A stretch of DNA of 64,000 bases from Selaginella moellendorffii (lineage: Eukaryota; Streptophyta; Lycopodiopsida; Selaginellales; Selaginellaceae), in NCBI RefSeq assembly GCF_000143415.4, contig NW_003314343.1, positions 629,883-693,882 of the forward strand, in the 5' to 3' direction. Position 1 is the stretch's first letter; each line of letters starts with the position of its first letter. This document shows positions 10,459 through 21,660 of the stretch, piece by piece. The notes under the pieces were generated by a model. The model was not told the origin of the DNA, did no database searches, and saw only the letters and a list, made by a program, of their open reading frames with translations. The position numbers and the translations under genes were made by a program.

Positions 10459-12431
10459 ATGGAAGGGAATGTGTCGGACGCGGATTACTTCGAGCAGATG
10501 GAGGCTCATCTCCGATTCGATCTGGAAATGGAGGTGCTGGACCTGGAGAGCTGCCTGGAAGCTGGAGGATCGATTGACAGGCCAACAAATGCTGCTCCAG
10601 TGCAGGAGGAGGAGCGAAGGCCGCTGAGTCTACGCCAGGAGCTTGCCAAGGCACGGCAGATCAAGAGCGTCTCGTCGCGGCCCAGGAAGCAGGCAAGGAG
10701 AAAGAGTAGTGTGAGGATTCTCCAGCCGCGTAGCGATCGGCAAAGGAGGAGCCAGAGATTGGTAGAGTGTGAGAGGAAGGGTGCCGGGATTCCAGTGGCG
10801 TGCCGGGAAAGAATGGATGATGGTGAGCTCGAGAAAGATGGTGGAGACGAAAATGGTGATCGTGTGGAAAATCCAGTGCCATCTATTGACGCACTTCACA
10901 AGATCGTGGAGAAAAGTATGCCTGACAAAGAAGAGATTGTGCTCGAGAGAAGCCTGTTGGTCGACGACGGGGCCAAAGCCGAGAGGAAGCGTCCAAGCGA
11001 AAGCATTGATGACATCGATGACAGGTTATGCGACAAGACGAGTATCGAGGAGGAAGCAGGAACGAGCACTTCGGGTGCCAGTAAAGAAGATCTAGCGAGT
11101 TTGAAGCTCGAAAGAAAACGCTCGAAGGGGGGAAAGGCCGCACCAGTGAAGACCAAGCAGCAGCGATTGGGGGCAATGGCTCGACCGAGCGATCCACACA
11201 AGGTAACAGAGAAGAGTCTAGCCGGCAATCTAGATCCTCAATTCAACGAACAAGAAGTTGACCGGGGAGTGGCTGAGCCGGATTTGGCTGAGAAAGAAGG
11301 ACCGAAGAGTAATGGATCAGTTGACGACGATCGGGTGAAGAACTCGGAGAAACCAACGAGCACTCCAAAGAGCAAGGAATCCGAAGAGCTGCTCCACCAG
11401 CAAAGCAGAGTACCGGCTGGTGACAATCTTCTGGGAAATCCCGAGAAACGAAGTGAGGAGGAGCCGTCTCCAGGGAATGAGATGGCGAGTGATTGCATCG
11501 AGTACTCGTGGGAGCCATCTCTACCTTTGGAAGCAGTGGCTGTCGAGGACAAGTGTGCTGAGGTTGTGGTCGCAGTGGTCACAGAGAACAAAACTTTAGC
11601 TCCGATACAACAACAAAAGATGCCATCTCTACCTTTGGAAGCAGTGGCTGTTAAGGACAAGTGTGCTGATGCTGTGGTCTGGGACAACGAATTTTTAGCT
11701 CCCTCAACAACGGATACCAGCGCTCAGATACAACAACAAAAGCCGGCATCTCAACGAAACGGGGAACTCTGGTACGAAGAAGGCCCTCATCGCGGACAGA
11801 CAGGAGAAATGTGGAAAATGCTCGAAAGCGCGAAGAGCAAGAGTGTAAAGGTGATGGAGTGGAAGACAAGGGCGATAGAAATCTGGAGCTGTTGGCGGCA
11901 CCAGTGGAAGAGCCAAAGCGTCTACAGCCGAAAAGAATAGCGAGAAGACGAGACAGGTCCCATGAGGAGACAGCTGAGAAGCAAGCTCGCGGATCTTCTA
12001 AGATGGCCGAAACAGAGCCCGTGAAGAAGTCGAGGAAGGATTTGGAAGCTGTCTCACGCGTGGAAGAGACAAACCTTGAGGCTCACAGAAGAATGCGGAC
12101 TCGCTCCGCCACCAGGCTACAAGTCTCACCTCTGGTGATTGATCTCGACGAACAGGGGGGAAACGAAGCAGCAGCAAGAGAAGGCAACCAGATAGCTGTA
12201 ATCGCAATCGATCCGACTGGTGATGGAGGAAGCAGCAGACAAGAATGTAGCAAAAGGATCAACACTCGTTCTTCTCCGCAGGTTGCAATGCTAGCGCTTG
12301 AGCCTTTGCCTCTGCGAAGAAGTAAGAGAGCTAGCCAGGAAATGGCGAACAAGAGAAAGCTCTCTGGAGGAGAGGCTAACCGAGGGACGAGAATCATTAG
12401 AAAACGAGGAGTGCTAGTTGATGACATGTAA
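10459..12431 (+). CDS. Large, highly charged nuclear-type protein of unknown function, with one frame change
   Basis: Translation most likely starts at the ATG at 10459 (context GCCAATGGA). The first frame runs to 11940. From about 11700-11810 the Lys/Arg/Glu-rich composition passes to the +2 frame, which is open to a stop at 12431, so a short intron or a frameshift lies near 11700-11810. The joined product would be about 650 residues, very rich in K, R, E and S. It has several R-S-x-R clusters (RRSQR, TRSATR, RRSKRAS), a short internal duplication (SLPLEAVAVEDKCAE and SLPLEAVAVKDKCAD) and an acidic N-terminal helix. There is no known domain, signal peptide or membrane segment. Nuclear localisation is inferred from composition. 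If the frame change is a mutation, this is a recent pseudogene. Confidence 0.55.
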
Positions 12432-12613
12432 CTTTATTTTCAAGTATACAATCACGTGAGCTCCACCTGGCCTTTGTACATATCAACCATGGTTAATATT
12501 ACCATCTCCAGCTTAGAAACGGTAATTAAGGAATAACAGCGATTACAATCGTTGAGCACTGAACTTACTAGCGCTGCAGTTTACTTCCTTGGAGCATCTC
12601 TTTTCCACATTCG

Positions 12614-13870
12614 TGAGGGGGATTTTCTAGTTGTACACCAGGAGCTCACTCTTGACATGTTGGATTTTTTTTCTCAATTTCAACCTCAAACCTAATTAGA
12701 CATGAACTGGGACCAAAGAACATACCCAGAACTTGGATGTTTCAGCTTCCAGTGGACAAGAGATCATACCCACCAAACATACATGATGTGATCCAATATT
12801 TAGTGCAGAGTACTCATCTCCGATTTCAAAAAGGTGGTAGTGGATAGCCTTGGGTGAGAGCCAAAAGAGTGAAACATAGTGGACACTAATCATTGCTCTA
12901 GTTGGCCCCTTCTGTGATGCATTTTTGTAGCCAGAAAAATCTTGTAGAGGCAATAGCTCATATCAAGGTGAAAGGCAGCTATCAAGAAAGATCGCAGATA
13001 AAACTTTATAAACTTTGAAGTTAAGAATTACACTTAGCCCAAAGTCCAGGATGTGCAAATCAAAGCAAACATACTTATGGCAACAAAACTGCCCAAAGTA
13101 CATTTTCTTAAGAACAACTTGAAAAACATTGCAGTTTGGATGCTATCGGCCTTGAGGACAAGTAAAAACTTCTGCTTCTTGCCAGTGAACAGTTTGTACC
13201 CAAAGTCCATGAGCTTGCTACACCACTTGATGAGTATGTTTGACAGGTAGACTTTGGATCCATAGCCAGCACTGGAAGCTTGAGCATGGATCCCTTCTTT
13301 AGAACCACTATTCTTTCTAGAGATTTCTTCTCGTGCTGCTACTCAATCTCTGTGCAAGAGCTCCAAGGTAGCCATGAAATTTGGCTCTTCATCTGGCTTA
13401 ATTAGCGAATTCCAAGACACACTCACCATGGAAAAGAGCTCTCACTGGACTTCCCCGCCTGGATTGCAAGAAGACGAGGTTTTGCATGTGGATGCCGCAG
13501 AGGACTGCCAGCTGCAATGCCTGGAGAACCTCGTTTGAGGTACTAATATAATTTAGAATTAAAGCTTGATTCCATATATATTAAAGAATATCCTAAACTA
13601 TGCTTGGATATTCTCTATATCTAAGGGTCCAAAATTAATTAGGGTATTTTTATTACAAATACTACATTTTAAAAAAGAATCATTTTGAGGATTATGGAGA
13701 TAATGGAGTAATTGAGAGCAAATAAATATCAAGCTGCTATTAACATAAAAAAAGGTAAATTTGAATAACAGTGGCCTATGGAACTTAATATCATAAATTA
13801 ATGAAGGGGTGTTTCGATGAGTCTTAAATGTATAATATTTAGGTTAATTATATTTAAATTAAATTAATAT
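12614..13870. repeat. Duplicated segment, copy 1 left part (interrupted by a gypsy element)
   Basis: From the word GTGAGGG followed by ATTTTCTAGTTGTACACC this segment is nearly identical to 39246-40370, with some indels: copy 1 carries about 59 extra bases near 12660-12719 and a further stretch near 13200-13280. The match continues on the far side of the gypsy element at 18890-18990. Short frames in it look like remnants of protein-coding sequence on both strands, but I cannot name them. Confidence 0.85.
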
Positions 13871-14045
13871 TGCGAATGCATGGAATATGGAAAGGGAATA
13901 CAGAAATGTGCATATCAATTAGCCCAAAAACCCTAGCTTATATACAAGAGCGAGTGGTCCGGATTGAAACCAATCCAACGGCTACCAAAATCCTACTACG
14001 CTAATATTAGTATACGGCATTGTAGCCGTACACTTGGCCCTCACA
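13871..14045 (-). repeat. 3' LTR of the 13.9-18.9 kb gypsy element
   Basis: 175 bp, aligned end to end with 18702-18876. On the top strand its left end reads TGCGAATGC where the partner reads TGTGAGTGC. It contains GCTTATATACA, a possible TATA region. Confidence 0.9.
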
Positions 14046-17000
14046 TCATCCCCTCCTCTCGGAATAATAGAAGACCATCAGGGTTCTCTTGTAGATGGGC
14101 CAGGATCTGGAGGAACATCAAGAGGAGGCATCGGTGGATCTGTAGGTGGCATTAACTGCTCCTGATCCCTTTGTACAAAGCGTTTCAACCACTGCACATG
14201 TACAATTTCTGGAAGATCGGCCTGCTGAACGTCATGCTAAACCTCATAAACTTGTGGTCCAACTTGCCGCAACACCTGATACGGTCCTTTCCACTACGCA
14301 AGAAGTCTCTTAGATAAACCACGTACCATAAGATGGGGAAAACGGACTAACACCAAATCATCCACTTTGTACTCCACATGTGGACGATGATGAGAGTTGT
14401 AGCGCCGTTGTTGTCCTACTTGTACGCGGCTTAAATGTTCGGTAGACTCTGCTCGGACTAGTGGAAGAATGCTCGTCAAATACTGATCCCACGACCTAGC
14501 ATCGGTAGCTCGCGGCAATCGCAAAGGTAAACCTAGCTCCGTTGGTAATATTGGATCATGACCATATAGGAGTTTATATGGTGAAGCATCAACAGAACTT
14601 TGCACCCCCGTGACATATGCATATCGAAGAGACGGCAAATAACCATCCCAATTTGAATGCTGAAAGTTCACATACTTCGCAATCATCCCTTTGAATGTCC
14701 GAACGAGCCACTCCACCAGACTGTCTGATTGTGGATGATAAGCACTCGTGAAAGTGTGGCGTATCCCCAACCGAGACATCAAAACATGAAATACCTCAGC
14801 CATAAATGCGGGACCATTATCTGAAAGAATCCGCTCTGGACAAGAATGCTGGAACACCACTCGATTGAGGAGGAAGTAGCCAACAGCAGTTGCAAAGGCG
14901 CTAGCAAGAACACCAACTTCCACCCAACGAGTCAAGTAGTCAGAAGCAATAATAACATACTCATTGCCAATAGTCGACCGTGGAAAAGGTCCCATAAGAT
15001 CAAACGCCACCAACTCAAATGGAAGGAAAAGTGCAATTGACTCCAACCATCCTTCCACAGCACGAGGGGGAGTATTACGAGCTTGGCACCGAACGCAGCT
15101 ACGCACATACCGGATAACATCACGTCGCATCTCCAGCCAGTAAAAAGACCTGCGTAGCTTCTCGGTTATACGACGGTGTCCCATATGCCCACCTAGAACA
15201 AGAGAATCATGGTAGGCATAGAGAAACCGCGGAATAAAGACAGAAGGCACCACCAGCCGTAAATAATCCTCAAGACCCGTCCCCACAAAATAAAGAAGGC
15301 CATCTTCAAGGTGATATTGAGAATGTAAATGCCGAAAAGGCAAGTCATCAACAAGTGATGCAGGATTCTCAAACTCATCTCAAAGCCTTTAAATCCATGG
15401 CTCAATCTTTTGAGCCTCGCGAACATCATCAAGAGAAGGTAGATCTTGCTCTGCGCCTTATGGACACTGAACATCAAGGACAGCAACTGCCGACGGCATA
15501 GAATCCTTGTCTAGAAAATCCACAGATGCTGGAACAACAGGCTCGTCAGAAACATGAGAAGTGAGTGAAGAAGGAAGAGGAGCTCGAGAAAGGGCATCAG
15601 CATCAGCCATAGAACTCCCTGGGCGATGAACAACATCAAAATCATATATCTGAAGCTTCAAAGCCCACCGAGCAGAACGACCAACCAGGTTCTTCCGCTT
15701 CAATAATGAAGTAACAGCAGCATGGTCACCTTCAAGTAACGTCCGAGAACCATATAGATATGCATGAAGTTTCTCGAAACCCCAAACTGCTGCTAAACAC
15801 TCCTTCTCCGTCGTGGAATAGTTCATCTCTGCTGGTTGTAATGTACGGCTTATATACGCAATAGGTTGGCGCTGACCAGGCACACTCGAGCTCTCTTGCA
15901 TCAACACACCTCCAAGACCAATGTCATAAGCATCCACACACAAAATAAAAGGTCGAGTGTAGTCAAGATATGCCAAAACCGGAGGAGTCGTCAATAGCTT
16001 TTTGAGATCCCCGAATGCTTGCTCACAATCTGGAGACTAGATGAAAGATGATGTTGATGACTTTAGCAATGCTCGCAATGGTGCAATGCGATCAAAAAGA
16101 TGATCTACAAAACGACCGAGATACTGCACCTTGCCCAAGAAGCGCTGCACATCATTCACACATTTCGGAGTAGGGAACTTTAGAACAGCCACAAGTTTGT
16201 CAGGATCAACTTGCAAACCCTCACGAGAAATACGGTACCCAAGATAAGTTGTATCCTTGGACCCAAACACGCACTTTGACCGCTTCAGCTTTAAACCAAC
16301 ATCAGCCGATCCAACACTTTACAAACATCACGAACGTGCTCCTCCCACATCCCCTCCGAGTGAATCAAGACATCATCAACGAAGTCGGTAGTCATCTTTG
16401 GCATATCACAAAGAACCTCGTCCATCATCTGCTGGAAAGTTGCTGGAGCGTTGTTCAAACCAAACGGCATCACCAAGAACTCGTACAAACCAAACGGTGT
16501 ACGAAAAGCAATCTTAGGAATATCTTCTGCGGCCATTGGTACTTGCCAGTACCCAAAAGCAAGATCTAGCTTGGTGAACCAACGACTTCACCCTAGACGA
16601 TCCAAGAGATCAGCAATGTGAGGAAGAGGGTACACATCCGGGATCGTCACTTCATTTAACAGACGATAGTCGATGCAAAAACGAATACTCCCATCAGGCT
16701 TCGTTACAAGATGAGGTTCACATGCCCAAAGACTCCGCGACTTCTGAACAACACCCTTCTCCAACATCTCCTTGACGTTTGTATGTAAAATCTTGATCTC
16801 CTTGGGTGACCGACGACGAACAGGAACCTTGATTGGACGAGCATCCCCGGTTGGAATCAAATGACATGTGGCAATCTTGGCCCCAGACGATAGGTCAAAA
16901 TCAAAGAGATCAGAATACTCTTTCATGAGCCGGTCAACAGCTGCAACACAAAGATCATCGGAGGGATCGGAAAAGGGAAAAGCAGAACAAGATGGAAACA

Positions 17001-17673
17001 TAGGAGGAAATAGTGGGGGAACAAAAGTAATGGAAGCAAAGGTAGAAGTAGAGGGATAAAAAGGTACGGAAGTGAGAGGAATGGATGAAACATAAGGAAG
17101 TATGAGACAAGGGGGAGAAGCCTCAAAGTCACACTTAGCATGATTGTGCTGCAACCAATCCATACCAAGAATGAGGTCAAAAGCTTGACTCGGCACCACC
17201 CGCAACGACTGCAACTCAAGCTCGAGATCGCCCACATGCACAACCAAGTCCGCCTCATCTCGTGCACATGCATGGGTATGGCCGTTGCCATAAAGAATGA
17301 AAATTGGATCCGCCGCATGACACAAGTGTAGACGACAACGTGTGGCAACAGGTCGAGCAATAGAAGATAAACTCGAACTTGTATCAACCAACACAGAGAG
17401 AATAATAGGAGACCTCTTGTTATAAAAACGAGATTGGAAAGTAAACACTGGATGAACTGATGCCGAGTGAACCCCTTGATGATACTCCCGAAAGAAAGAT
17501 GGAGGGGTCACTAACTTATTCGCACAAGGTTCCTCCATTACTCGCGCGACTCCTCGTTTCCCTGATGCACCTCGGTGTCCAAACCTTCCACCGTAGCAGC
17601 ACCAACGAGACATTGCTGACGCCAAGGTCTCCACCCAGGAAATGGAGGTCGCCAATCTGGAAAGCGCCGACAA
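14041..17673 (-). pseudogene. Pol polyprotein of the 13.9-18.9 kb gypsy element, several stops
   Basis: In order: aspartic protease with the active-site triad changed (LVDTSSSLSS in place of DTG/DSG), reverse transcriptase with FVDD at the catalytic site (17.0-16.2 kb), RNase H (CVDAYD ... TTEKECLA ... DHAAVTSLL), and integrase with an HHCC zinc site (HDS ... GGHMGH ... CVRC) and D, D, E (FDLMGPF, LSDNGP, LVEWLV). A GPYQV-type tail follows and a TGA falls at the LTR border. Stops near 16588 (after DLLDRLG), 16291, 16037 and 15458 break the frame, so it cannot make an active polyprotein. The protease change alone would probably abolish processing. Confidence 0.88.
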
Positions 17674-18470
17674 CGCCGATAAGTATGACCAACTTCATCA
17701 CATGCCCAGCAACGAACATCACGGCCATGACCACGTCCTCGCCCTTGTCCTTGGACTCGAGTAGCAGCAGCATCAACCTCCATTGGAACAGGACCATCAC
17801 TCATAGGAAGTGGAGTAGAAGGACGTGTAGCGAGAAGTGGAAGAGGCGATGTTTCATAACATTGTGCCAAGCGAAGAGCATCGTCAAGGGTGGCAGGAGC
17901 AAGTGCATGCACAAGGCCGACAAGATCTTGATGAAGTGCTGGCCACAACATTCCTAGCTTGATCCGCTCCGACATATTGGGCTCCGCACGAAGCAAAAGA
18001 CTTCGGAAACGAACGCCAAATTGCATCACCGACTCAGATGGCCCTTGGCGAAGACGATGCAATTGTTGGAAGGCATCGTCACAATCGTCGGCATGTCCGA
18101 AGGCGCGTTTGAAGACATCTAGAAGAAGACTCCAATCCCCATGAGTGGCCGCACTCAATCCATTGTACCACTGCAACGCCGTCCTTTGGAGACACGTGGG
18201 AAACTCACGCAAACGTCGAGCATCATCCCAAAAATGATATGTGGCAATCACCGTGAAGTGATCGAACCAATGGTACACATCATCCCTAGGATTCCCACGA
18301 AAAAACTCTGGCCGAACGCGAGGATTGGCACCAAGAGCAAGAGGAGTTGGACCACGTGCCATGAATGCCGCCATCAATTGAGTTTGGTTGTTCAATTGCA
18401 AGCGCATAGCATCAAGCAATTGGACCAACTGCTGCTCTAGAGTCAAAGAAGGAGATTGCTGATCTGCCAT
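17538..18470 (-). CDS. Gag of the 13.9-18.9 kb gypsy element
   Basis: The frame begins MADQQSPSLTLEQQLVQ at an ATG and runs 310 codons. It has a retrotransposon gag domain (FFRGNPRDDVYHWFDHF ... LQWYNGLSAATHGDW) and near the end a complete CCHC zinc knuckle, CWACDEVGHTYRRC, for binding the element's RNA. It overlaps the start of pol, which lies in another frame, so pol would need a frameshift. It packages the RNA in virus-like particles within the cell. This frame appears intact. Confidence 0.85.
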   Translation of the reverse strand: MADQQSPSLTLEQQLVQLLDAMRLQLNNQTQLMAAFMARGPTPLALGANPRVRPEFFRGNPRDDVYHWFDHFTVIATYHFWDDARRLREFPTCLQRTALQWYNGLSAATHGDWSLLLDVFKRAFGHADDCDDAFQQLHRLRQGPSESVMQFGVRFRSLLLRAEPNMSERIKLGMLWPALHQDLVGLVHALAPATLDDALRLAQCYETSPLPLLATRPSTPLPMSDGPVPMEVDAAATRVQGQGRGRGHGRDVRCWACDEVGHTYRRCRRFPDWRPPFPGWRPWRQQCLVGAATVEGLDTEVHQGNEESRE

Positions 18471-18701
18471 GAAGATAGACAAAAAAAGAGCAAAAAAAGA
18501 GAAACAACAAAAAAGCTAGAAGGAAATGGTAGATCTAGACAATGCAAAAAGCTAGATTTAAACCAAAATCCTGAAAAGAAAGAACAAAAGAAAGGAAATG
18601 GAAAAAGCTAGATCTAGACAATGCAAAAGCTAAATCTAAACCAAAATCCCAAATCTAAACACTTTTCAGGGACAATCAAAGATGCCCCTCAACTCCACCA
18701 A

Positions 18702-18876
18702 TGTGAGTGCATGGAATATGGAAAGAGAATATAGAAATGTGCATATCAATTAGCCCAAAAACCCTAACTTATATACAAGAGTGAGCGGTCCGGATTAAAA
18801 CCAATCCGACGGCTACCAAAATCCCACTACGCTAATATTAGTATACGGCATCGTAGCCATATACTTGGCCCTCACA
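18702..18876 (-). repeat. 5' LTR of the 13.9-18.9 kb gypsy element
   Basis: 175 bp with intact TGTGAG...CTCACA ends. The sequence following it on the minus strand begins TTGGTGGAGTTGAGGGGC, which should be the primer binding site; I could not assign the tRNA. Confidence 0.9.
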
Positions 18877-18990
18877 ATATCATTATTATTTATTAGTTAA
18901 ATAATTTATTATGAACAACACTTGATTTTCTTAATAGTAATGTTATTTTTATTTAATGTTATTTATTAAACCATGTTATTCAAATAATAA
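18877..18990. repeat. Duplicated segment, copy 1 right part
   Basis: The last 100 bases match 40375-40485 (shared TAGTTAAATAATTT, ACACTTGATTTTCTTAATAG, TTATTTATTAAACCATG). The match ends at about 18990, where relic coding sequence begins. Confidence 0.8.
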
Positions 18991-19945
18991 CGTCATAGAA
19001 ACGGTGTGCCGACTCCCAGATTCTTTCAGAGGCTGGGCACACTGTTGATGCTGTGATAGCTCTTTGGTACTCCTCCTGCCTCACGTCTCAGCAGAACGCC
19101 ACGATCGACAATCTGGCACGCTTGGTTCTATTGAAGAAGAGCTCAGATGATCCCAAGTGCTCCAAGCTTTCTTTGGTTGCAAGCTTTGGAAACAAAGTCT
19201 GGGACGCTCCTGAGACGAGGCAGAGGGTGGTGTTTGGCCGTCCTGACTTGTTGGAACGCAAGCTTGTTCTTCTCCAGCCTCAGCACAGGCTCTCTTGGAA
19301 CGACTGCCACTCGGGAATGCTCCTTCCATTTGGCTACGCGGCAACGCTAGAACACCAACGAGCTAACAGGAATCTCCTCCATCCCGAGCTCGGCTGGACC
19401 GAGCCACTAGTCTATGCACGACATCTTTGCATCTGGCGAGAAGTAGTCTCTACGAAGAACCTCTGCGGCTGCCTCTTCTTCCACGTTGACAGCCCTGCTC
19501 ACCAAGCTCGAGGTATGCGAGTTACGTTCAAGTTCTTCTCTTCTGCGACGCTAGAGAGCTCGCACAGGTGTTTCGCAGGGATGGATTAACCTTCCAGGGG
19601 ATTGACACATCAAACTTGGCAGACGTGATATACGTTGGAATTGAGAGGATTCTCATGGACTGGGGGCCACTGCTGGAAGCTAAACAGGGTGTGAGCTTAC
19701 AATCTCGCTCATGAACTGGGCGAAAGACCGTTCTTTCAGTGACACTGCTGCCACCACACCTCCTCGAGCGTAAAGGTTCGTGTTTCATGGACAAGTGGAT
19801 GCTATGCATAAACTCTGCGGTGGTAAAACTCTTCCCCGACAACAGTGAGGAGTTCCAGGAGTATCTGGAGGCACGAAACGCGATCGTTGCAGCGCGACGG
19901 CTAGGAAAGAGCACAAAGTTGCGCCAGGGAGGCGCTTGGATCTAG
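18991..19945 (+). pseudogene. Relic of a DUF4470/MYND-finger-type protein gene
   Basis: Reading across frames one sees a VDAVIALWYSSCLT helix near 19045, then an STLTALLTKLE stretch and QVLLFCDARELA, and finally GIDTSNLADVIYVGIERIL near 19600. The IDTSNLAD motif followed by a hydrophobic helix and GPLL is a hallmark I know from the C-terminal part of DUF4470 (MYND-type) proteins. These pieces lie in different frames, with at least one shift near 19515, and the frame after LLEAKQGVSLQSRS meets a TGA. The 5' part of the gene is missing exactly where the duplicated segment ends. No function can remain. The family assignment comes from memory of the motif and is moderately sure. Confidence 0.5.
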
Positions 19946-20211
19946 AGGGCTGCGTTCCTAGCATTGCCGCCAGTGACGACGAGATTGACTGCCTTGTTTG
20001 TGTGGTATACCACACACTTAGCGAAAGGTTCATCGAGTGGATCCCCGGCTCAGCGTTGAATTGCCATCTCCGACTTATCTAGTACTATTGTTTAGGAGTT
20101 GTAATGCTTTTTACAACATGCTCTGCACAAATCGTCACGTGTCATGCCAAAGAAAAAAGCTGTTTTTAGTGACATTCTATGCTTTGCATTGTCGTTTCCA
20201 GTTTTAGGTTG

Positions 20212-20217
20212 TATAAA
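20212..20217 (+). promoter_or_regulatory. TATA box of the secreted peptide gene
   Basis: TATAAA lies 54 bp upstream of the ATG at 20266, a normal distance for a plant core promoter with a short leader. Confidence 0.6.
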
Positions 20218-20265
20218 TTGGAAGGGAAGATTATTGAGAGTGTGAGTGATTGGTGTTGATAATCC

Positions 20266-20721
20266 ATGGCTAGTTCAAGCCTTGCTGTGCTCTGCATTTC
20301 TCTTGTGGTCTTGTCTGCAGGATTAGTAACTTTGGCAGAAGGTAAATTAATATAAGTTTATTAGTGTTAATCAAAATTTATTTCTATTCAGATTTTAAAG
20401 AGGATGAATATGATATTAAGCATTATGTCAAAAGTGGTGTTGCCAGAGATGAATATAAGACTTCAGTCACATCACAGCATCATATATATGAAGATGATAA
20501 TATAGGGTAACAGTTCTTTCTTTTTTTTCTTTTGGCAGTAACAAATGGTTATTAAAAAAATATGCAGGTCAATGTCTGGGGAGGAGGAGGAAAGTGTTAA
20601 GGCTTCTGGTATCTATAACTTTTGCAAGCGTTTTTGTGGAAAGGGCTTTTTCCTATGGAAAGCTTGCAAGTCATGCCCTGCTTCAGCTCCAGCTCCAGCT
20701 CCATCTTCTAACCATCACTAA
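20266..20721 (+). CDS. Small secreted peptide precursor with four cysteines (three exons)
   Basis: Exons 20266-20341, 20392-20506 and 20568-20721 have GT-AG borders and stay in phase, giving 114 residues. The first exon is almost exactly a signal peptide (MASSSLAVLCISLVVLSAGL, ending TLAE), so the product should enter the secretory pathway. A polar acidic middle follows (DFKEDEYDIKHY ... YEDDNIG, GEEEE). The C-terminal domain is basic and has C-x3-C-x9-C-x2-C (FCKRFCGKG ... WKACKSC), then an Ala-Pro repeat and SSNHH. The acidic propeptide with basic Cys-rich end is typical of plant secreted signalling or antimicrobial peptides. The spacing does not match GASA/snakin, defensin, RALF or EPF. 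It is only loosely like alpha-hairpinins (CX3C...CX3C). Introns are 50 and 61 bp. I know no named family for it. Confidence 0.8.
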
Positions 20722-20849
20722 GAAAAATTGACTCTTTGTAATAAAAAAATAAAATAATTGCTACATTATTCCTTATATTCAATGGTAATGTAACTTGCAC
20801 AAATTGTTTCATATAATGCACTACCACATTATTATGTTTCTTTCTTAAC

Positions 20850-21110
20850 TATGATATCTGAGCTCTACTAATCCAGCACAAGAGAGATTCATAGTAGGAT
20901 TGCATTAGTCATAAGTTATTTATCAGCACAAATGACTTATGCTCATTAAACTTTTTTTTTAGAAATAATTTTAAAAATAGTTAATCAAAACTATAATTAG
21001 CATATAATAAGGTTTACACATTCCAAGTTTCTAACCACCGTGAAGGAGGGCAATGCTCCATTCACTATTAATATAATATGGATTAATGGATTAGGAAATG
21101 AAATTCATAC
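20850..21110. repeat. Diverged repeat copy shared with 26750-27020
   Basis: Shared words in order: CTCTACTAAT-CAGCACAAGAGA, CATAGT-GGATT, then TTCACTATTAATATAATATG followed by ATTAATGGAT. The two copies differ by indels between these words. Function unknown. Confidence 0.6.
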
Positions 21111-21660
21111 CAAAATGAGGAGTATGATATTACAATAGTACCCCCAATTTCTTTCAGCGAAAAAAATAAGTATCTAGTAAACTCTAAAAAGGCATAAGCA
21201 GTAAGAAGCATCAAATTGTGGTGCCCTCCTCCAATTGCTGGTACACGCAAAGGTAATTCACTCTAGTTAAACTCAAATTTATCATGGCTCTATGGATTAA
21301 AAAGTTGAGAGATTAGTTAATAGCATTATTTACTAAAAAAACTTTCTAATGCGCAAAAAATACATACTTTTGTATGTGGTATCCCTCTAACGAGCAAGTT
21401 GGAGAAAGCAAAGCTTTTCCGAGATAGATAGATAGATACTTTTTCTCTTCACTTACATATTGTATCCTGCCTGGAATTTACCATATTTGCAAATTCTTAC
21501 ACTCACCATAGTGAAATCTTAGAGCAAGGGAATCCTTGGGCATGCCTTGCAGTGCTCCTCGATCATTCAAAGATCCAAGGAAATCCAGTATAAGCAGTGG
21601 AAGCAAAGGATCCAGCAACCTATGGCACAAGCAATGGTGGTGCAAAGCAATGTTTGTTGA

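Larger units (their letters stand above)
13871..18876 (-). mobile_element. Ty3/gypsy LTR retrotransposon, full length, coding region damaged
   Basis: The element is read on the minus strand: 175-bp LTRs (18702-18876 and 13871-14045) with TGTGAG...CTCACA ends, then gag, protease, reverse transcriptase, RNase H and integrase in Ty3/gypsy order. A purine-rich tract (GAGAGGAGGGGATGA) borders the 3' LTR. ATAT flanks both sides (13867-13870 and 18877-18880), a possible target-site duplication within AT-rich DNA. The polyprotein has several stops. There is no chromodomain; the frame ends in a GPYQV-type module. The LTRs differ at about 13 positions, all transitions by my alignment, so the insertion is not recent. 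Confidence 0.92.

Noticed and set aside
12696-13308. Minus-strand short frames in duplicated segment copy 1
   Set aside because: They read partly like protein (for example GKKQKFLLVLKADS) but are broken in copy 2 by deletions, and no family could be named; kept only as part of the repeat.
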